DNA from: Siniperca chuatsi
Lineage: Eukaryota > Chordata > Actinopteri > Centrarchiformes > Sinipercidae
DNA length: 64,000 nt
NCBI RefSeq assembly: GCF_020085105.1
Contig: NC_058047.1
Span: forward strand, 14,147,501 to 14,211,500
Direction of reading: 5' to 3'
Positions 1 through 12,672 of the stretch are shown here, piece by piece. How positions within the stretch are numbered: the first letter of the stretch is position 1; the number at the start of each line of letters is the position of its first letter. The notes beneath the pieces are model-generated. The model ran no database searches. It saw nothing but the letters and a program-made list of their open reading frames with translations, and had not been told where the DNA came from. Position numbers and translations under genes: made by a program.

Positions 1-3000
1 GCAGCTGATTTCACTGATTTTCATATCTCAAAGGGGAGAAAGGGGAGCAATCATTAGTTGACATGGAAACCTGCATTTTTATATCTAGATGGCACATATT
101 TGAGAATTTAAGAATCATGCACCGATCTTTTTAGCACACATATCACAAGTGGTATCATGTCCAAGTATTATTTCTCCTGTAACAACAACCATCTGTGCCA
201 TCAGGTCATCAGTCACTTCCCCTCATATGCCATCAGTTTAAGGTCCCTGCACACCTCACATCATTGTCCAGTGCTTGTACACATCCTCCGTCTATGAGAC
301 ATCAACTCCTAAAGCAACACACCAAACGGGATAATCCCTTGTCAACATGTTGCTGATCCTGGGATTGGGCTGCCCCCGGGCCCTGATCTCCCCTCTGCCT
401 CCCTCCTTCCTTCATCGCCGGGTCCCTCAGGCCGACATGGGCCCTGACAAAGCCCTAATCCATCACCTCCTGTCAGGGAAGGCCGCACCGCAACACCCCC
501 CTCATGTGCCAGCATTACCCTAATCCACTGGGCTGGTGCTCCATGAGAATGGAGCGCCCACATGGCTTCACCCCGGTTCTGTTTACTCGTCCCATCTGAG
601 TCAACACACTCCCCAGAAGTACGAGCACCACAGAGAAGAGGGGCACACCATGAAGTCCGTGGACCTATCCTGAACCGTCCACTGTATCTATCAGCAGTGG
701 AGGCTTTACCTTGGGTGGTGATGCAGTCTGTCTGTCTGTCTGTCTGGCAGGCAGGCCTCTGGTGTGGTAATGTAATCCCTGGAGCAAACACAGGCCTCCT
801 GACTTCTGAAGGGTGTAGTCTACAGTGGATGCCTCCCTGAAGGGGAGAAACACACTTTGATGACGGTCCACATCTGTGAATTGACAGCAAAAGGTATAGG
901 CCTCGGGTTGCATTCACACTGCACTTAAACAGCATACATAGCTAATGATAGTTAGAGGGTAGAAACATGAGTGAGTAAAAGGGAAATTACATTTTTACTG
1001 TGTGTCAGCAACAGCATTAGCAAATAGCGGAAAGCGTTTACCGTTTTTAAACGGGCTTTTGCAAATAAAACGGTGGGGGCAGAGTTTGGCTAGTGTTTGC
1101 TAGAAAAAGAAAGACTGTAAGTTAGTTTGACGCTTTTGTCAGAAGTCCCTCACACAACAAGAGTATAACAAATTCACACACAAAACAACGTCTTTTTTGA
1201 ACATGAGTGTACAAGCTAGCAGCTCACAAGTCTTTATTTTTAAGCTGAAATGTCAACAAGGATAATTAATTCTTCAACTTTCTGGCTCACCAAGTGAGAG
1301 TGATTTGAGTAATTGCTGTTGAGTTAATGTTTGTTTTGGTGTTTTATTCTTTACATTCACGCATACACACGGTTACCTGCTGACGGCTCCACACTGTTCA
1401 GGAGGAAACTTCCATTGATCCGTGCTCTCCTGCTTCCCCTCTCTTCAGTGGCCATTCAGAGCCAACACCTCCCTCTAGTGGTGGAGGTATGAACAGCATC
1501 TACTGGTCGATGCTACAGTGTCTGTTCTAGCGGCAGGGTCACTTTTGTGCCACTGTATATTACATACAGTCCTACTCCATATAACAACATTTTAATTTGA
1601 TTGGAAAAAATAGTAAATAAATATATTTGCATTAATCAATAAGTTGACAGAAAGTCACACTGCACATCTTAAGACTGTTTGTATTGACAACTTTCACACT
1701 GAACCTTTTAGCATTTCACAGTTCACCACAGATATCAGCTAGTGTTGTTTTAATTCAGTGTTTATGCTACTATGTGATGTAAAAAATGGACCAAAATCTT
1801 CCTCTGTAATAAAATCATTACCACTTGTTGAATCTGGTTCATGTTCAAGAGGCTTTTACACCAATAAATACTGTATAAACACTGTGGTGGAGCATTCTCC
1901 TTTCAATAAATGTGAAAGTGAAAATCAGTTCACTTTAATTAAAGTTGTAAAAAGAAACCGCAGTTCACACAAAAATGCTCATAGTGTTGTCGTTGTAGTT
2001 TAAAACAAATATTGCTCTCATCAAGAAAGACCCACTAAGTTTAACACATAAACTTAAACCACATTAAACCATTACAGAAACCAGTGGTAAAGAGTGAAAG
2101 GGCTACAATCACACTGAACTTACAATATGTGCCCATTAAGTGACCATGTACAGGAGACATATACATAAGACAACTTAAACAACTTAACTTTAAAAATAAA
2201 AAGGAGGATTTAAGGATTTAAATGGAAGGATTTTTGAAGTTGCTGTGAGGAAAAAGATAAAATATAATGAAGTCCAGTATGCTGAAGAATCCAAACTTGT
2301 GTCAAGAGACATTAGGACTAGACTTAGTCATTTTAAAATAATTATACAGTTTTATTAGACTCCCTCAAACGTATATAGATTCAAATTGAGAGAAAACCCC
2401 AAATGCCGTTGGGTGCTAAGGTGATTAACTGGTTAATAAGTTGGTTTTTAAAATGCTGATAATAAATAAGAGATAGAAGTATTGAACACATTCACAAATT
2501 GTCATATTAGAACATTTTCCTTAGCTAAATATTTTCTTCTTTGTTTTGCTTTCACCAAAATCCACTTATGTAATTGACTGAATTGGCAGCAAATTGACCC
2601 CAGATCCTGAGGAAAGCAGTGCTGATGCACTCAGTGGAGAGAAAAACACACCTGAGCCTGGAGGTGTGGGAGCCACGTGCAGAGGGAACTGAACCTGAGG
2701 TCTTATTTTCCCTAACGCTGACTCCCTGGATGGCTTGTCCCTTCTCTCCTTTCCACGCTTGACTTACCTTCCCTTCTCCCAGCACGTCTCCCTTTATCCC
2801 AAACCTATGTGATGAGCACATGTCCCTGAGGGCCCATCTGCACAGAGTTTCACATTCTCTGCGACACATATTGTCTGGCCTGAGATGAACAGACAAGGAG
2901 TTATTTTGCCTGAAGGGGAGAGGGAGCTAGTAGTGGGATATTTCAGGATCTCTTGGGGCTTTGTTGGCATCCCGTACAGCTTTGTTATCAGCTCCAGTTG

Positions 3001-3590
3001 GGAATTAGGGATATGTGAGGGGAATCCTGGGCTATGGGTGGGGTGGGATAGACTTGGCAGTAAAATGTACAAGTAAAATGTGCATTTGATTTTTGTTGAG
3101 TGTACAGAGTTGTTATAGTTTTATGGCTTACATCAGGATTTTGCTTTTCGTTCCAGAAGAATTTCAGTTTGAATAAGAGTTTTTTTATTGTTCAGTGCTG
3201 ATACTGATGTAACTATCAGGTGAAGAAAAAGATGTTCATAAGTGTCTCTGTGTTGTCTCAACTTCAACCTTTATGTCTGTTGCTGAATATTTGTAGACTT
3301 TTCACACTATTGTTGAATGTAACTTATTAGAAGTACTCTTATTACTGTAATTTAGCAGCTTTTTCATGTATGTGCTGTTTTTAGTGCATATTAAAATAAG
3401 TAATTCCATTTTTATTTTAATACATTTTAATAAAATAGTATCTTAACTGCTGACAAGGTAATATATCATGTAGCTACTGCTGTTGTGCAATCAGGTGGAT
3501 ATTTTTTTTAAAAACTTGTTCCAAGTGAGAGAGGCATTATCCAAAGACCACTAACTATAGGCAGATGGGAGATGTAATCCCTCCAATAAT
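1..3590. other. Intergenic, no gene supported
   Basis: Non-coding. A (TCTG)n run lies at 726-746. The block 345-560 is GC-rich, non-repetitive and has two identical ccctaatcca motifs at 453-462 and 518-527. The rest is AT-rich and featureless. Confidence 0.6.
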
Positions 3591-3591
3591 C

Positions 3592-3776
3592 GCATGGTTA
3601 GTGGTTCAGTCTCCAGCTCCACATGTCCAAATGTCCCTGAGCAAGACATGAAAACCCCATTTTCATATAGATAAATTAATGAACTGTCAGGCCAGTGCTT
3701 TGCATGGTAGCTCGATGCCATATGTGTGTGAGTGTATGTTTGAATGTAAAGCGCTATATAAATGCAGTCCAGTCCA
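3592..3776 (+). mobile_element. tRNA-derived SINE remnant
   Basis: Contains a degenerate B-box (gtggttcagtctcc), the phrase ccctgagcaagacatgaa and the 3' end aagcgctatataaatgcagt. I associate this combination with a dispersed teleost tRNA-SINE family. Old and 5' truncated; no target duplication seen. Confidence 0.6.
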
Positions 3777-4400
3777 GTGGTCTAATATAAAGATTTTTGT
3801 TTGAACTGCCCAATCTTATATAAATAGTTATAATTTTCTGTTTGGTAGCCGCTTTGCAACCAGATTACATCCAGAAAACTGACTGTAATTAAGTGTAAAA
3901 CTTAGAATCTGGCCAAAGAAGACCAATAACATTTGAAAAATTGAAAACAGGTTCAATGATAATACTGATTCAATCATAAACAACTCAAGCTGATGACAGT
4001 AGCCTGGCACTGTACCTATGAAATTAGTGTTAACATTGACTCAATAGAACCAGAAAGCTGTAACAAAACTTTGAATGACAGCAGTTTTCTTCTCTAAAGC
4101 CCTTGCGACTCCGCACTGTACCCTTCAGAGAGCTGTAGTGCCTGCAGTGTTTACACACCTTTGGACTGCGTGTACTGCCTCTGCAGCGTCGGTCATTTGT
4201 GATGCAGCGGGCCTCTCAGCCTCGCAGCTGCTCCCTGCACCCTGCACCTCCTCGGCTGGTGAAAAGACAGCTACAAGCCCCTCTGCCCCACAGCACTTTC
4301 ACCTGCCAAGTAAAGGCAGCCCGGATAATACGGGATCACCTTGCACCGCCTGCAGCTCCACTGAACCCACGACCCACAGATGAGCTGCTCCCTGACAACA

Positions 4401-4440
<40 letters not shown>

Positions 4441-5543
4441 GTAGTGTCTAGTGGGGCATGTGTGAGTACATTTCATGGCTATATCTTCATTTTCTCATTC
4501 AAAGTGCCAGCTTGTTCTGAGTCCTGTGTCCTTTTCACTGTTATTCAGAAGAATTTTCCCATTAAGAAACCTGCTCAACTGCCCTAAAATTACTTCACAG
4601 ACTAAGCTGCCCTTGTCCTCACTTTAATCTAGCCTTTAAAGTATCTAATCATTATTATGGCACTCCCAGGCTCAATGAAGGCAATAGAAACATAAAGCCT
4701 CTCTCAGCAAGCTAGCACAACACTCTAGGACAGCTTCCACTCTGGCCTTTGTAGGGTTTTGGATTATAGATTCATTTTTGCTGGACGTGTGGTCAAATTC
4801 AACCCTGGGAAAAGCCCTCAGTATTCCCTCTTTTCATCTCAGTCTCATTTTCATGGTATCTAATGGTCATAATCGAGGCGGCCATGCTGGGTGTATGTTT
4901 GAAGGAGCGGTCAAGGAGCCCCTAATCCCCTCATACACAGTTTGTAGTGGTGGCCCCCAACACAAGAGCTGTTGCCGAACGCTGAGAGAGAGCGGGGTGG
5001 ATTTGAGTTTTGGGTCTCATAAATACACACACCCACTTACACACACAAGCACACAAAGACACAAATAATCTGGTGGGAATCCTGGGATTCCTGGCATAAT
5101 AGCAGAGGGACATTTCAATGCAGGAGTGAATTCATAGAAACGAAAACTTGGCAAGAATGACGGGAGATTTTCAAACAAGTAGTTTCATCAAACCTTAGTT
5201 CAACAATCAACTATGGTTTATTGTGGCATGTAGAAATGTGCAATTTATTCATTAGTCATTTTTTATCAAAACAATAATTATCCAAGAGTTTTCCAATGCA
5301 GGCAAGTGATAAGAAGTCAGTAGTCACATAATTCAATAAACAATTAAAGTACAAAATGGCACAAAGGAAAAGAACAAGATTATTATAAATGAGATTATAA
5401 AGTAATTCAACTGTCAATTTAATGCATGTAAAAATGTATACCTAATGTGAAACACTCAACACAGTTGTTGATGTTGACGTCTAATCCTGCAACTATAACT
5501 TTTTACTTACAGTACTCTAACTTATTATATCTTCTTCTATGAG
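3777..5543. other. Intergenic with a (GT)n repeat
   Basis: (GT)n at 4403-4437 and a CA-rich stretch near 5025-5065. No gene-like reading frame. Confidence 0.6.
4403..4437. repeat. (GT)n microsatellite
   Basis: 35 bp of pure GT. Confidence 0.95.
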
Positions 5544-6068
5544 CAGTGGTGGAATGTAACTGAGTACATTTACTGAACGGTACTCAATTGTAGTTTGGAT
5601 GTACTTGTACTCTCTTCGAGTATTTCCCTTTTATGCAACATTTTACTTCCATTCCATTCCATTTCAGAGCGAAATATTGTACTTTTTATTCTACACTACA
5701 TTGATCACTGGCCTCTGATCTTGTAGTTACTAGTTACTTTGCTGATTAAGATTGTATATGTAAAAATATATGATCAGCTTATAAAACATGATAAAATTGT
5801 TAAACTTGACCCCTACCATAAAATTTTGCTTACATGTGAATGCATCAGTAATAATAATACAATGACATATTCAAATGAAAAATATAACACGCTTAATTGT
5901 GCCATTTTGCATAATGATTACTTTTACCTTTGATACTTAAAGTTGAAGTTATTTTGCTGCAAATACTTTTACTTCAAATATGTACTTAATTTTGAATTAC
6001 TTTTACTTGTAATGGAGTATCTTTATACTCTGGTATTCTAAGTAAAAGATCTCAGTACTTCTAGACTG
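5544..6068 (+). mobile_element. hAT-like MITE, family A (old copy)
   Basis: Starts cagtggtggaatgtaactga and carries repeated gtacttgtact / acttttact motifs. Two more copies are in the window (9946-10384 and 25646-26544, opposite orientation). The 3' end is degraded. Non-coding. Confidence 0.65.
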
Positions 6069-6640
6069 AGAAATGTAAATTAGTGAAGCTACAAAGTTGA
6101 CCATTTTTGGGGAGGATATATCATGTTTTCAGAAAAGGCAGCAACAGATTCTACAGACTTTAGACTTAAAAATGTGTCTCAGCAAAGTTTTGTCAACCAG
6201 TTATTATTGATCTAACTCAAAACTAATTGCCTGTTGTTTAAGGCAAATGATACTGCCTTAAAAACAACAGTTTAATGAAAAGCACCACAGTTATGCTCTC
6301 CCCTTAGATCAACAGAGGCTCCGGCTCTTTTGCTCTTCAGCAGATTACTGGAGTTAAGTGTGGTATAGTTCTCAGCCCCAATGCCCACTCGTCTCCCAGC
6401 GAGACAAACGCAAAAAACAGGATTGAAGATGTTCTCTCAAGCGGCTGGTAGTGAAAGAGTGGGGACCCTCACTGCTAAATGCTGGGGGCCCTCTTCAGAC
6501 AGATAGCAGCAGGACGTCTGCCCCTCCAACCCCCCAGTGATCAAGTTCACCCTCTCCACCAGCACCTGGCCCCTCGGCTTGACGGCCTGTCACTCACAGC
6601 GGGTGAAAGAAGAGGGAAGGCTGTGGGGTATTGTGTCAGG

Positions 6641-6930
6641 CAAGAGAAGAGAGGAAAGAAGAAGAGAGGAGAGGAAAGGAAAGAAGAAGAGAGGAGAGTA
6701 AAAGGAGAGGAGAGGAAAGGAAAGGAAAGGAAAGGAGTGGAGTGGAGTGGTGAGGAGAGGAAAGGAAAGAAGAAGAGAGGAGAGTAAAAGAAAAGAAAGT
6801 AAAAGAGTGGAAAGCAAAGGAGAGGAGAGGAAGGGAGTGGAGAGGATATGAAAGGAAAGGAAAGAAGAAGAGAGGAAAGCAAGAAAGTTGAGTGGAGAGG
6901 AAATGAGTGAAAGGATGAGAAACTCTGAGT
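6641..6930 (+). repeat. Polypurine (GA/GGAAA) tract with higher-order repeat
   Basis: Almost pure purine on the plus strand for about 290 bp. A 39-bp unit is repeated exactly at 6666-6704 and 6752-6790, 86 bp apart, with a partial third copy from 6854. The long Ser/Leu/Phe open frames here are artefacts of the tract. Confidence 0.9.
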
Positions 6931-7616
6931 ATTTATGTAGATGAAGTGGATGCTGGATGAACCGATTGTGTGCTTTGCAAATGTAACATTCACATGCATT
7001 TGTGTTTTATCCTTTTGCGCCTTCAGCAAAGCTTTCCGCTCTGCTTTTTAAAGCATTTTCAGAGCTGAACTCGTGGAAACTTCTGAGGTGGGCTTACCAG
7101 CTGGGCAGCTCCTACAACCCAACAACCCCCTCACCCTCATCAACTTCCCATGTTTCTACCACTTCCCGTGACACCACGTCTGCCCGTTCTGTGGGGCTGC
7201 AGGTTTCTGGTCCAGCAGCCTGGGACAAGGCCACCATTAACTGCAGGGCTGTGCAGAGGGCACGTGGGACAAAAGGCCCAACACGCCGTCCCTGCCCTCA
7301 GACAAGGCCTGAAACAAATGTTACAGGCCTGGCGCAGAAGGGAATCATCCGGCCGGTGTCACTGAATACATTTACCTACCTCAGAGCCTTTTCAGCCCAG
7401 TGCTTTGTTTTAGCCCAGGAAGAAGGGAGGGCGTGAATAGAGGGGCGGGAGGAGGTGGGGGGGATGTCTGTGTGTGTGTGTGTGTGTGCAATGAGAGAAA
7501 AATGCAAGGAGGGAGGAAGGGAAGAGAATGAATGAAATGAACGAAAGAAGCTCCAGGTTTCCACAGTGACCGCCTGAGCTCTGAAAACACCACAGCGTTT
7601 ATAAGCGGATGGGAGG

Positions 7617-7618
<2 letters not shown>

Positions 7619-7658
<40 letters not shown>
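7619..7658. repeat. (GT)n microsatellite
   Basis: 40 bp of pure GT, with a shorter GT run about 130 bp before it. Confidence 0.95.
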
Positions 7659-7660
<2 letters not shown>

Positions 7661-8383
7661 TCCCCCAACAAGGATGCCAGGAGGTCTTGTTGATTGTTGT
7701 GTTTTTTTTTTCTTTTGGCCTTCCACTCCCTTTTCTCCTCCTTTGTCTCTGCTATCCTTCCTGAGGTCTTTTTTGGAGACCTGGAGAGCAGAGCAAACTC
7801 CAGACAAGACGTTCTCTAAGCTCCTCAACTCCAGTTTGGTCAAATAACAGCAAGAGAGAAGCATTCGGTCAACAGGAGTGGAAGTCACAAAGTCAGATTG
7901 CAGGTCTGAGTGGCTTGCTGTTGTTTCTCTCAAAGTGTTTGACTTAAGTTTGGATTCCTCACAAAACAGCAGGAAGGACTGGAGTGCTCCAGAAGATACA
8001 GATCAGGAATTAGTTTAAGCTTTGCGATGTTTGACTTGGTTTTAAGAGGCTTCTAGATTGTAAATGGTTAAACAAAGATGGAAACAAAGTTTTCATTCCA
8101 AAACACTGGGCATAAGGATCACTTGGTGGTTCAAAATGCAGCCAATGCTATTTATAAAGAAAAACATTGTAAGCCAGTGTTTTCAAATAAATGACAAACT
8201 TTATTTATTTATTTAAGATTTTTAAATTAGTTTTGCTTTTCTGCTAGTTATCATTTTGTAAGTCTTTTTATTGTTATTCAAAATACACTTTATGCAAATT
8301 CTTGACCAATACTAAAGTGTGCATTCTCAATGAGAATGAAACAAATTACCCTAAATGTTTTGAACCAGCAGATGTTTTTTCAA

Positions 8384-8735
8384 GGGCTGCAACTAATTAT
8401 TATCATTATCAATTAATAATCCAATTATCTTCTCAATGAATCGATTCATTGTTTGGTCTCTAAATGTCAGAAGTATTGAAAAATTCCTGATAGTTTCCTA
8501 AAGCCCAAGGTGACATCTTTATGGGGATATTTTTACCAACCAACAGTCTAAAATCAAGAGATGTTAATTTTACAATTATATTAAACTAAGAAAAGCAGCA
8601 AATCATAACAGGTTACAAGCTGGACCTACGCGATGTTTGGCATTTTTGCTTGAAAAATAACTTAATCAATTATCAAAATAATTGCCAATTAATTTTGTAT
8701 TAATCATTTACTCGAATAATCATTTAAAATTCTAT
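8384..8735 (+). mobile_element. MITE-like repeat, family B
   Basis: Begins gggctgcaactaattatta and contains aatcgattcattgtttggtc and aaagcccaaggtgacatct, then ends in AATTA/ATCA-rich sequence. This is a dispersed teleost repeat by my recognition. A second copy is nested at 25942-26273. Non-coding. Confidence 0.6.
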
Positions 8736-9177
8736 ACTTTAAAATTATTTGATGAATTTTAATTTGAAAAGCGTTTCTGTACAGTCTGTAGTACAGCACA
8801 TTGAAATTCAAATAAAGAGAAGAAATTGTATCAGAAGTGAAGTAAAAATTGGTGCACACCTCCCTCAAATAAAAAACTCCAACTCATCCCCTACCCCAAC
8901 AGAAAGTAATTAGTGTGTCATTTCTCCCATAATCCCTTCAGCTAATCTCCTCCAATCCACTGGGTTTGATTCAGTCATCTTTTCTCTCATATTCTAATCC
9001 ATTTTGCCTTTGAGTTTTTGTGTGGGTCGCAGCGCGCCGTCCCGCTCACAAAGAGCAGTCACTGAGCTATGACATTAAAGGTATTGTTGAGCAGGCCTCG
9101 GCCCAGCAGCCCCCTCGTATGGGCTCACTGTGCAAGGAAGTGCGTGTTTTCATCCTTGTTGTCATGGGGATGAGCAT

Positions 9178-9209
<32 letters not shown>

Positions 9210-9945
9210 GCACACAACCGCCTCCCCCTTCATCAGCCTCCCCTTGTACTGATTTTAGCTGACATAAATTCATTCTTTTGTGCGGGACATGCTGGCTCGT
9301 CTCCCACCATGTAGCTGCTTTCAGCACCTGAACTTTAAAATATGAACCAGGAAACTCTGTGTTTCTGTAATATAAGGGTGGTGTGGGGTGAAATATGCTT
9401 TATGAAGGTATGGCCTGGGGATGAGAGGAAGGTCTCATGTATAACTCAGGCTGTGCCACCGCAAACTGCCAGCGCTATTCATCAGGGCTTTCAAGGGAGT
9501 CACAGAGAACAGATGAGAAACAGAGCTGACTGCAGCGTAGGGTTAAACATGACCTCGGAAAATCACCGGCTATAACCACACAGACACATACTGTATATTA
9601 TCTATGAACTGTACATGGGATCATGTCGACATGGTGCAACATGTTCATGCATTCAGTGAACACTCACACATGTTACACTGTTACATACTCACATGATTGC
9701 ATTAATAACTTTGGCATTAAGGGCAAAGATTTACTCTATATATAAATCTAACCTTCCTCTCTCAATACAGAGGTTTAATAGAGTGTAAATAAAGTATACT
9801 TTATATGCACTTGTATAATCTTTTAGTTGGCATTAAGTTCATATACTGAGTTGATATTGAATTTGAACAAAACAGCTTCGGGGATCTCAGGCCGAGAAAC
9901 CAGTAATGAAGCTGTTAACCAACTTTAAAGTGTTTCAGTGTCATA
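8736..9945. other. Intergenic with (CA)n and TAATC-rich block
   Basis: (CA)n at 9179-9208. At 8905-9000 several TAATC motifs cluster in otherwise unrepetitive sequence. No gene supported. Confidence 0.55.
9179..9208. repeat. (CA)n microsatellite
   Basis: 30 bp of pure CA. Confidence 0.95.
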
Positions 9946-10384
9946 CAGTGGGAGAAGAAGTACTAGGATCCCTTACTTGAGTGAAAGTTGCGATACCAGA
10001 ATGTAAATGTACATTTACATCTCCTTCAAATTTCCAAGCAAAAGTCCTGCATTTAAAATTTTACTTAAGTAAAAGCACAAACGTATCAGTGGCAAAATGT
10101 ATTTAAGCATAAAATATAACAGTAGTCATTTTGCTGAATGGTCCCTTTCCAAGTGTTATATATGCATATTACATTGTTGGAACATCATTGCCAATGCATT
10201 AATGTGTAAGCAGCATTTTAATGTTGTAGCTGGTTGAGATGGAGCTAATTTGACTATCATATATATATAGCTGGGTACATAAAACTATAACAGTACATCA
10301 TACTCTGTAAGATGATCATATGTTTTGTGTGTAAAAGTCTTAACATGCAACACAGTGCTTGAGTAAATGTACTTTCCACTATTG
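9946..10384 (-). mobile_element. hAT-like MITE, family A
   Basis: Starts cagtgggagaagaagtact and ends tactttccactattg, an imperfect terminal inverted repeat. Flanking 8-mers gtgtcata (9938-9945) and atgacata (10385-10392) agree at 6 of 8 positions, fitting an aged 8-bp target duplication of hAT type. Confidence 0.65.
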
Positions 10385-12631
10385 ATGACATATCTTTTTC
10401 TATCCTACTATCATTAAGAACTATTTTCTCACTTCATTACAAAATACAGTCGGTTTTCTACAAAAGGTAAAAAAGAGTGAAAACTTTTCACAGTGCAACC
10501 CGTTCTGCTGATTTTAGCACCAAATATTAAATTCTATTCAACTCCACTGTCTAAATGGCAGAAATCTCAAAACCTTGTCTTAGGTAGGTACCCAGGGAAG
10601 TAAGTTATTGTGGGGTGACCTGACCCTTTAATGTTAGATGACATCATATACAGAGAACCTTGTCCCAGTTTATGACTCTGAGTTGTTACAGTTGAATGCA
10701 TTATCCATCTATCTCTTTGGCTGTCACTGTTAGTATCACTGCCTCCTCAAGGTTTTCTCTCCATCACTCTGTCTGTCTCTCAGTCTCAGACTGCGCCTAA
10801 CCTATCTGCCACTGTCTCAAAACCGACAAAGAGAAATGTTTGCCATACATTCACTATGGCCATATGTCAAAATAGGGGTCCTATTGTCGCACAAGACACC
10901 TCCTTCAAATCTCCATGCTGGCTAATTGAGTTTGTCTGTGAAGCGTTCATTCACTGTCAGACGTTTGACAGAGAAGAGAGCCAAGTCCTCCGTCGTCAAT
11001 CTTTCCAGAAAGTCAACACTAGGCCAGACATGCACGCACACGCACAGAAACACACACACACTACAATACAGCGCCGAGGGGTCTGGGACATCCCGCAGAC
11101 AGCATCCTGTTCCCGCTGAATGGCTCTTGTGACACAAAGGACAATTTGGCTTCTCTCTGGCCCAGCTACCTGCATGGGATCTGAATGCCTCCCTGACTGA
11201 CTTGTGGTTTTTGTGTTTTGTTTTGGGAACGTCTCTGCCTTTTTCCCTCTCTGCTCCTCCCTCCCTCCCTCGCTCCCTCTCCTCTCTTTCTCTTCGTCTC
11301 AAGTGGTCTGCAGAGGGTGTCCTGGGAACCTGGCTGGCTGCCCCGCTGACAACATGCAATGCCCCCTTCCCCCCTTCCCCCCAAAACCCCTTATTAGCCC
11401 ACTGTCTGACACCCAGGCTGGACACTCACTGACATGCACAAGCTTTACATATACACAATGACATATGAAGCAGACGCATTAACACAGGCACGCTGACATG
11501 CAAATACACACTGAAATACAGACACACAGACGAACACACAGTGCAGACAATGGCAGAGCCTAACAAGCAGTATGCCAGAGAAAGGGCAAGAGGCATGTGA
11601 AGAGACCAATTTGCCAATTTCCAACTTCACAAACAGAAAGAAACACACAAACACACACACACAGGGCAGAGTGTTGTCTTTATGTTTTCAGGACTGAAAA
11701 ACAGTTCTTTCAGTTTGCTGTTCTGCATCTCATAACCCTTTGACTTTGGACATCTATGGCCAATTTTACCAAACTAGAAAGCACTAGAAAGACTGTTGCC
11801 GAGTTATTATGAATGTTGCTATCTACAGTATGTGTAACACCTACTTTGTCTGCAGTTACTGTCTACATTATCCGAGAAACCTTTTGTTTTGATGGCCTGA
11901 TCTTATGCTTAAAAATCTGTGTAAATACAAGACCCCCAAAAAAGATTGTTTAATGAATTGGTCCAGCCAAATTTATTTGTATGACACTTAGTCAGAGTTA
12001 TATACTTTTTTTATGAAGTCTTTACAATTCTATTAATAAAAAATAAATTAATTAAAACAATGATCCCCAAACAGACCATCAATAAGGAAAAACTCACATG
12101 AAAACCTTATGAGGAAAAATTAGCTCTGCCCAGAACGAATTCTCTACAACTCATTTAAAACTCAAATACAATGCTTGGAGAGCAGTTGCATGCGTCTCTG
12201 GGGTGAGTTGTATCTGTATTTTCAACAAACGCCACATAATTGGTGACTTGTGAGCTAGCTTAGTAACTTGAATATTATGTGACATTATTCAACACAAACA
12301 CTTTAAACATGGGTTGTTTCAAATGGTGCTGCACCACAACTCTGCATGGATGCAACTGCAGCCTCACACAGCAGCCAGTCAGAGCTGAAACCTGTTCACG
12401 TTGTTGTCTATTGTCCCTTACATTGTGTTTATGGTTCTGGTGCTGTGCTGTATGCCAGTGTGTACAGTGTGGCTCAACCTTTCATTTTGTCTGTGCAATA
12501 TTGTCCTGTGTAATATAGTAGTGTCACTGGGATTAGTGATTTAAACTAAATCTGATACTGCAGTTGTTCAGCAGAGTTTCTGCTGTGAGTCTACTATGTC
12601 CACGTAGTGCATATGGAGTGTCTGTGTGTTC

Positions 12632-12672
<41 letters not shown>

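Larger units (their letters stand above)
6069..8383. other. Intergenic: purine tract, GT repeats, GC-richer blocks
   Basis: Includes the purine-only tract (listed separately), GT repeats near 7464-7488 and at 7619-7658, and GC-balanced blocks at about 6300-6610 and 7060-7380. No gene supported. Confidence 0.6.

Noticed and set aside
342..935. 197-codon open frame on the minus strand
   Set aside because: No recognisable domain, low-complexity and repeat-like composition, no splice or start context; better read as a GC-rich non-coding block plus TCTG repeat.
6547..7029. 160-codon Ser/Leu/Phe-rich open frame, minus strand
   Set aside because: Produced entirely by the polypurine tract, which has no stop codons on that strand.
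7376..7933. 185-codon open frame, minus strand
   Set aside because: Runs through two CA repeats (Thr-His runs); no family resemblance.
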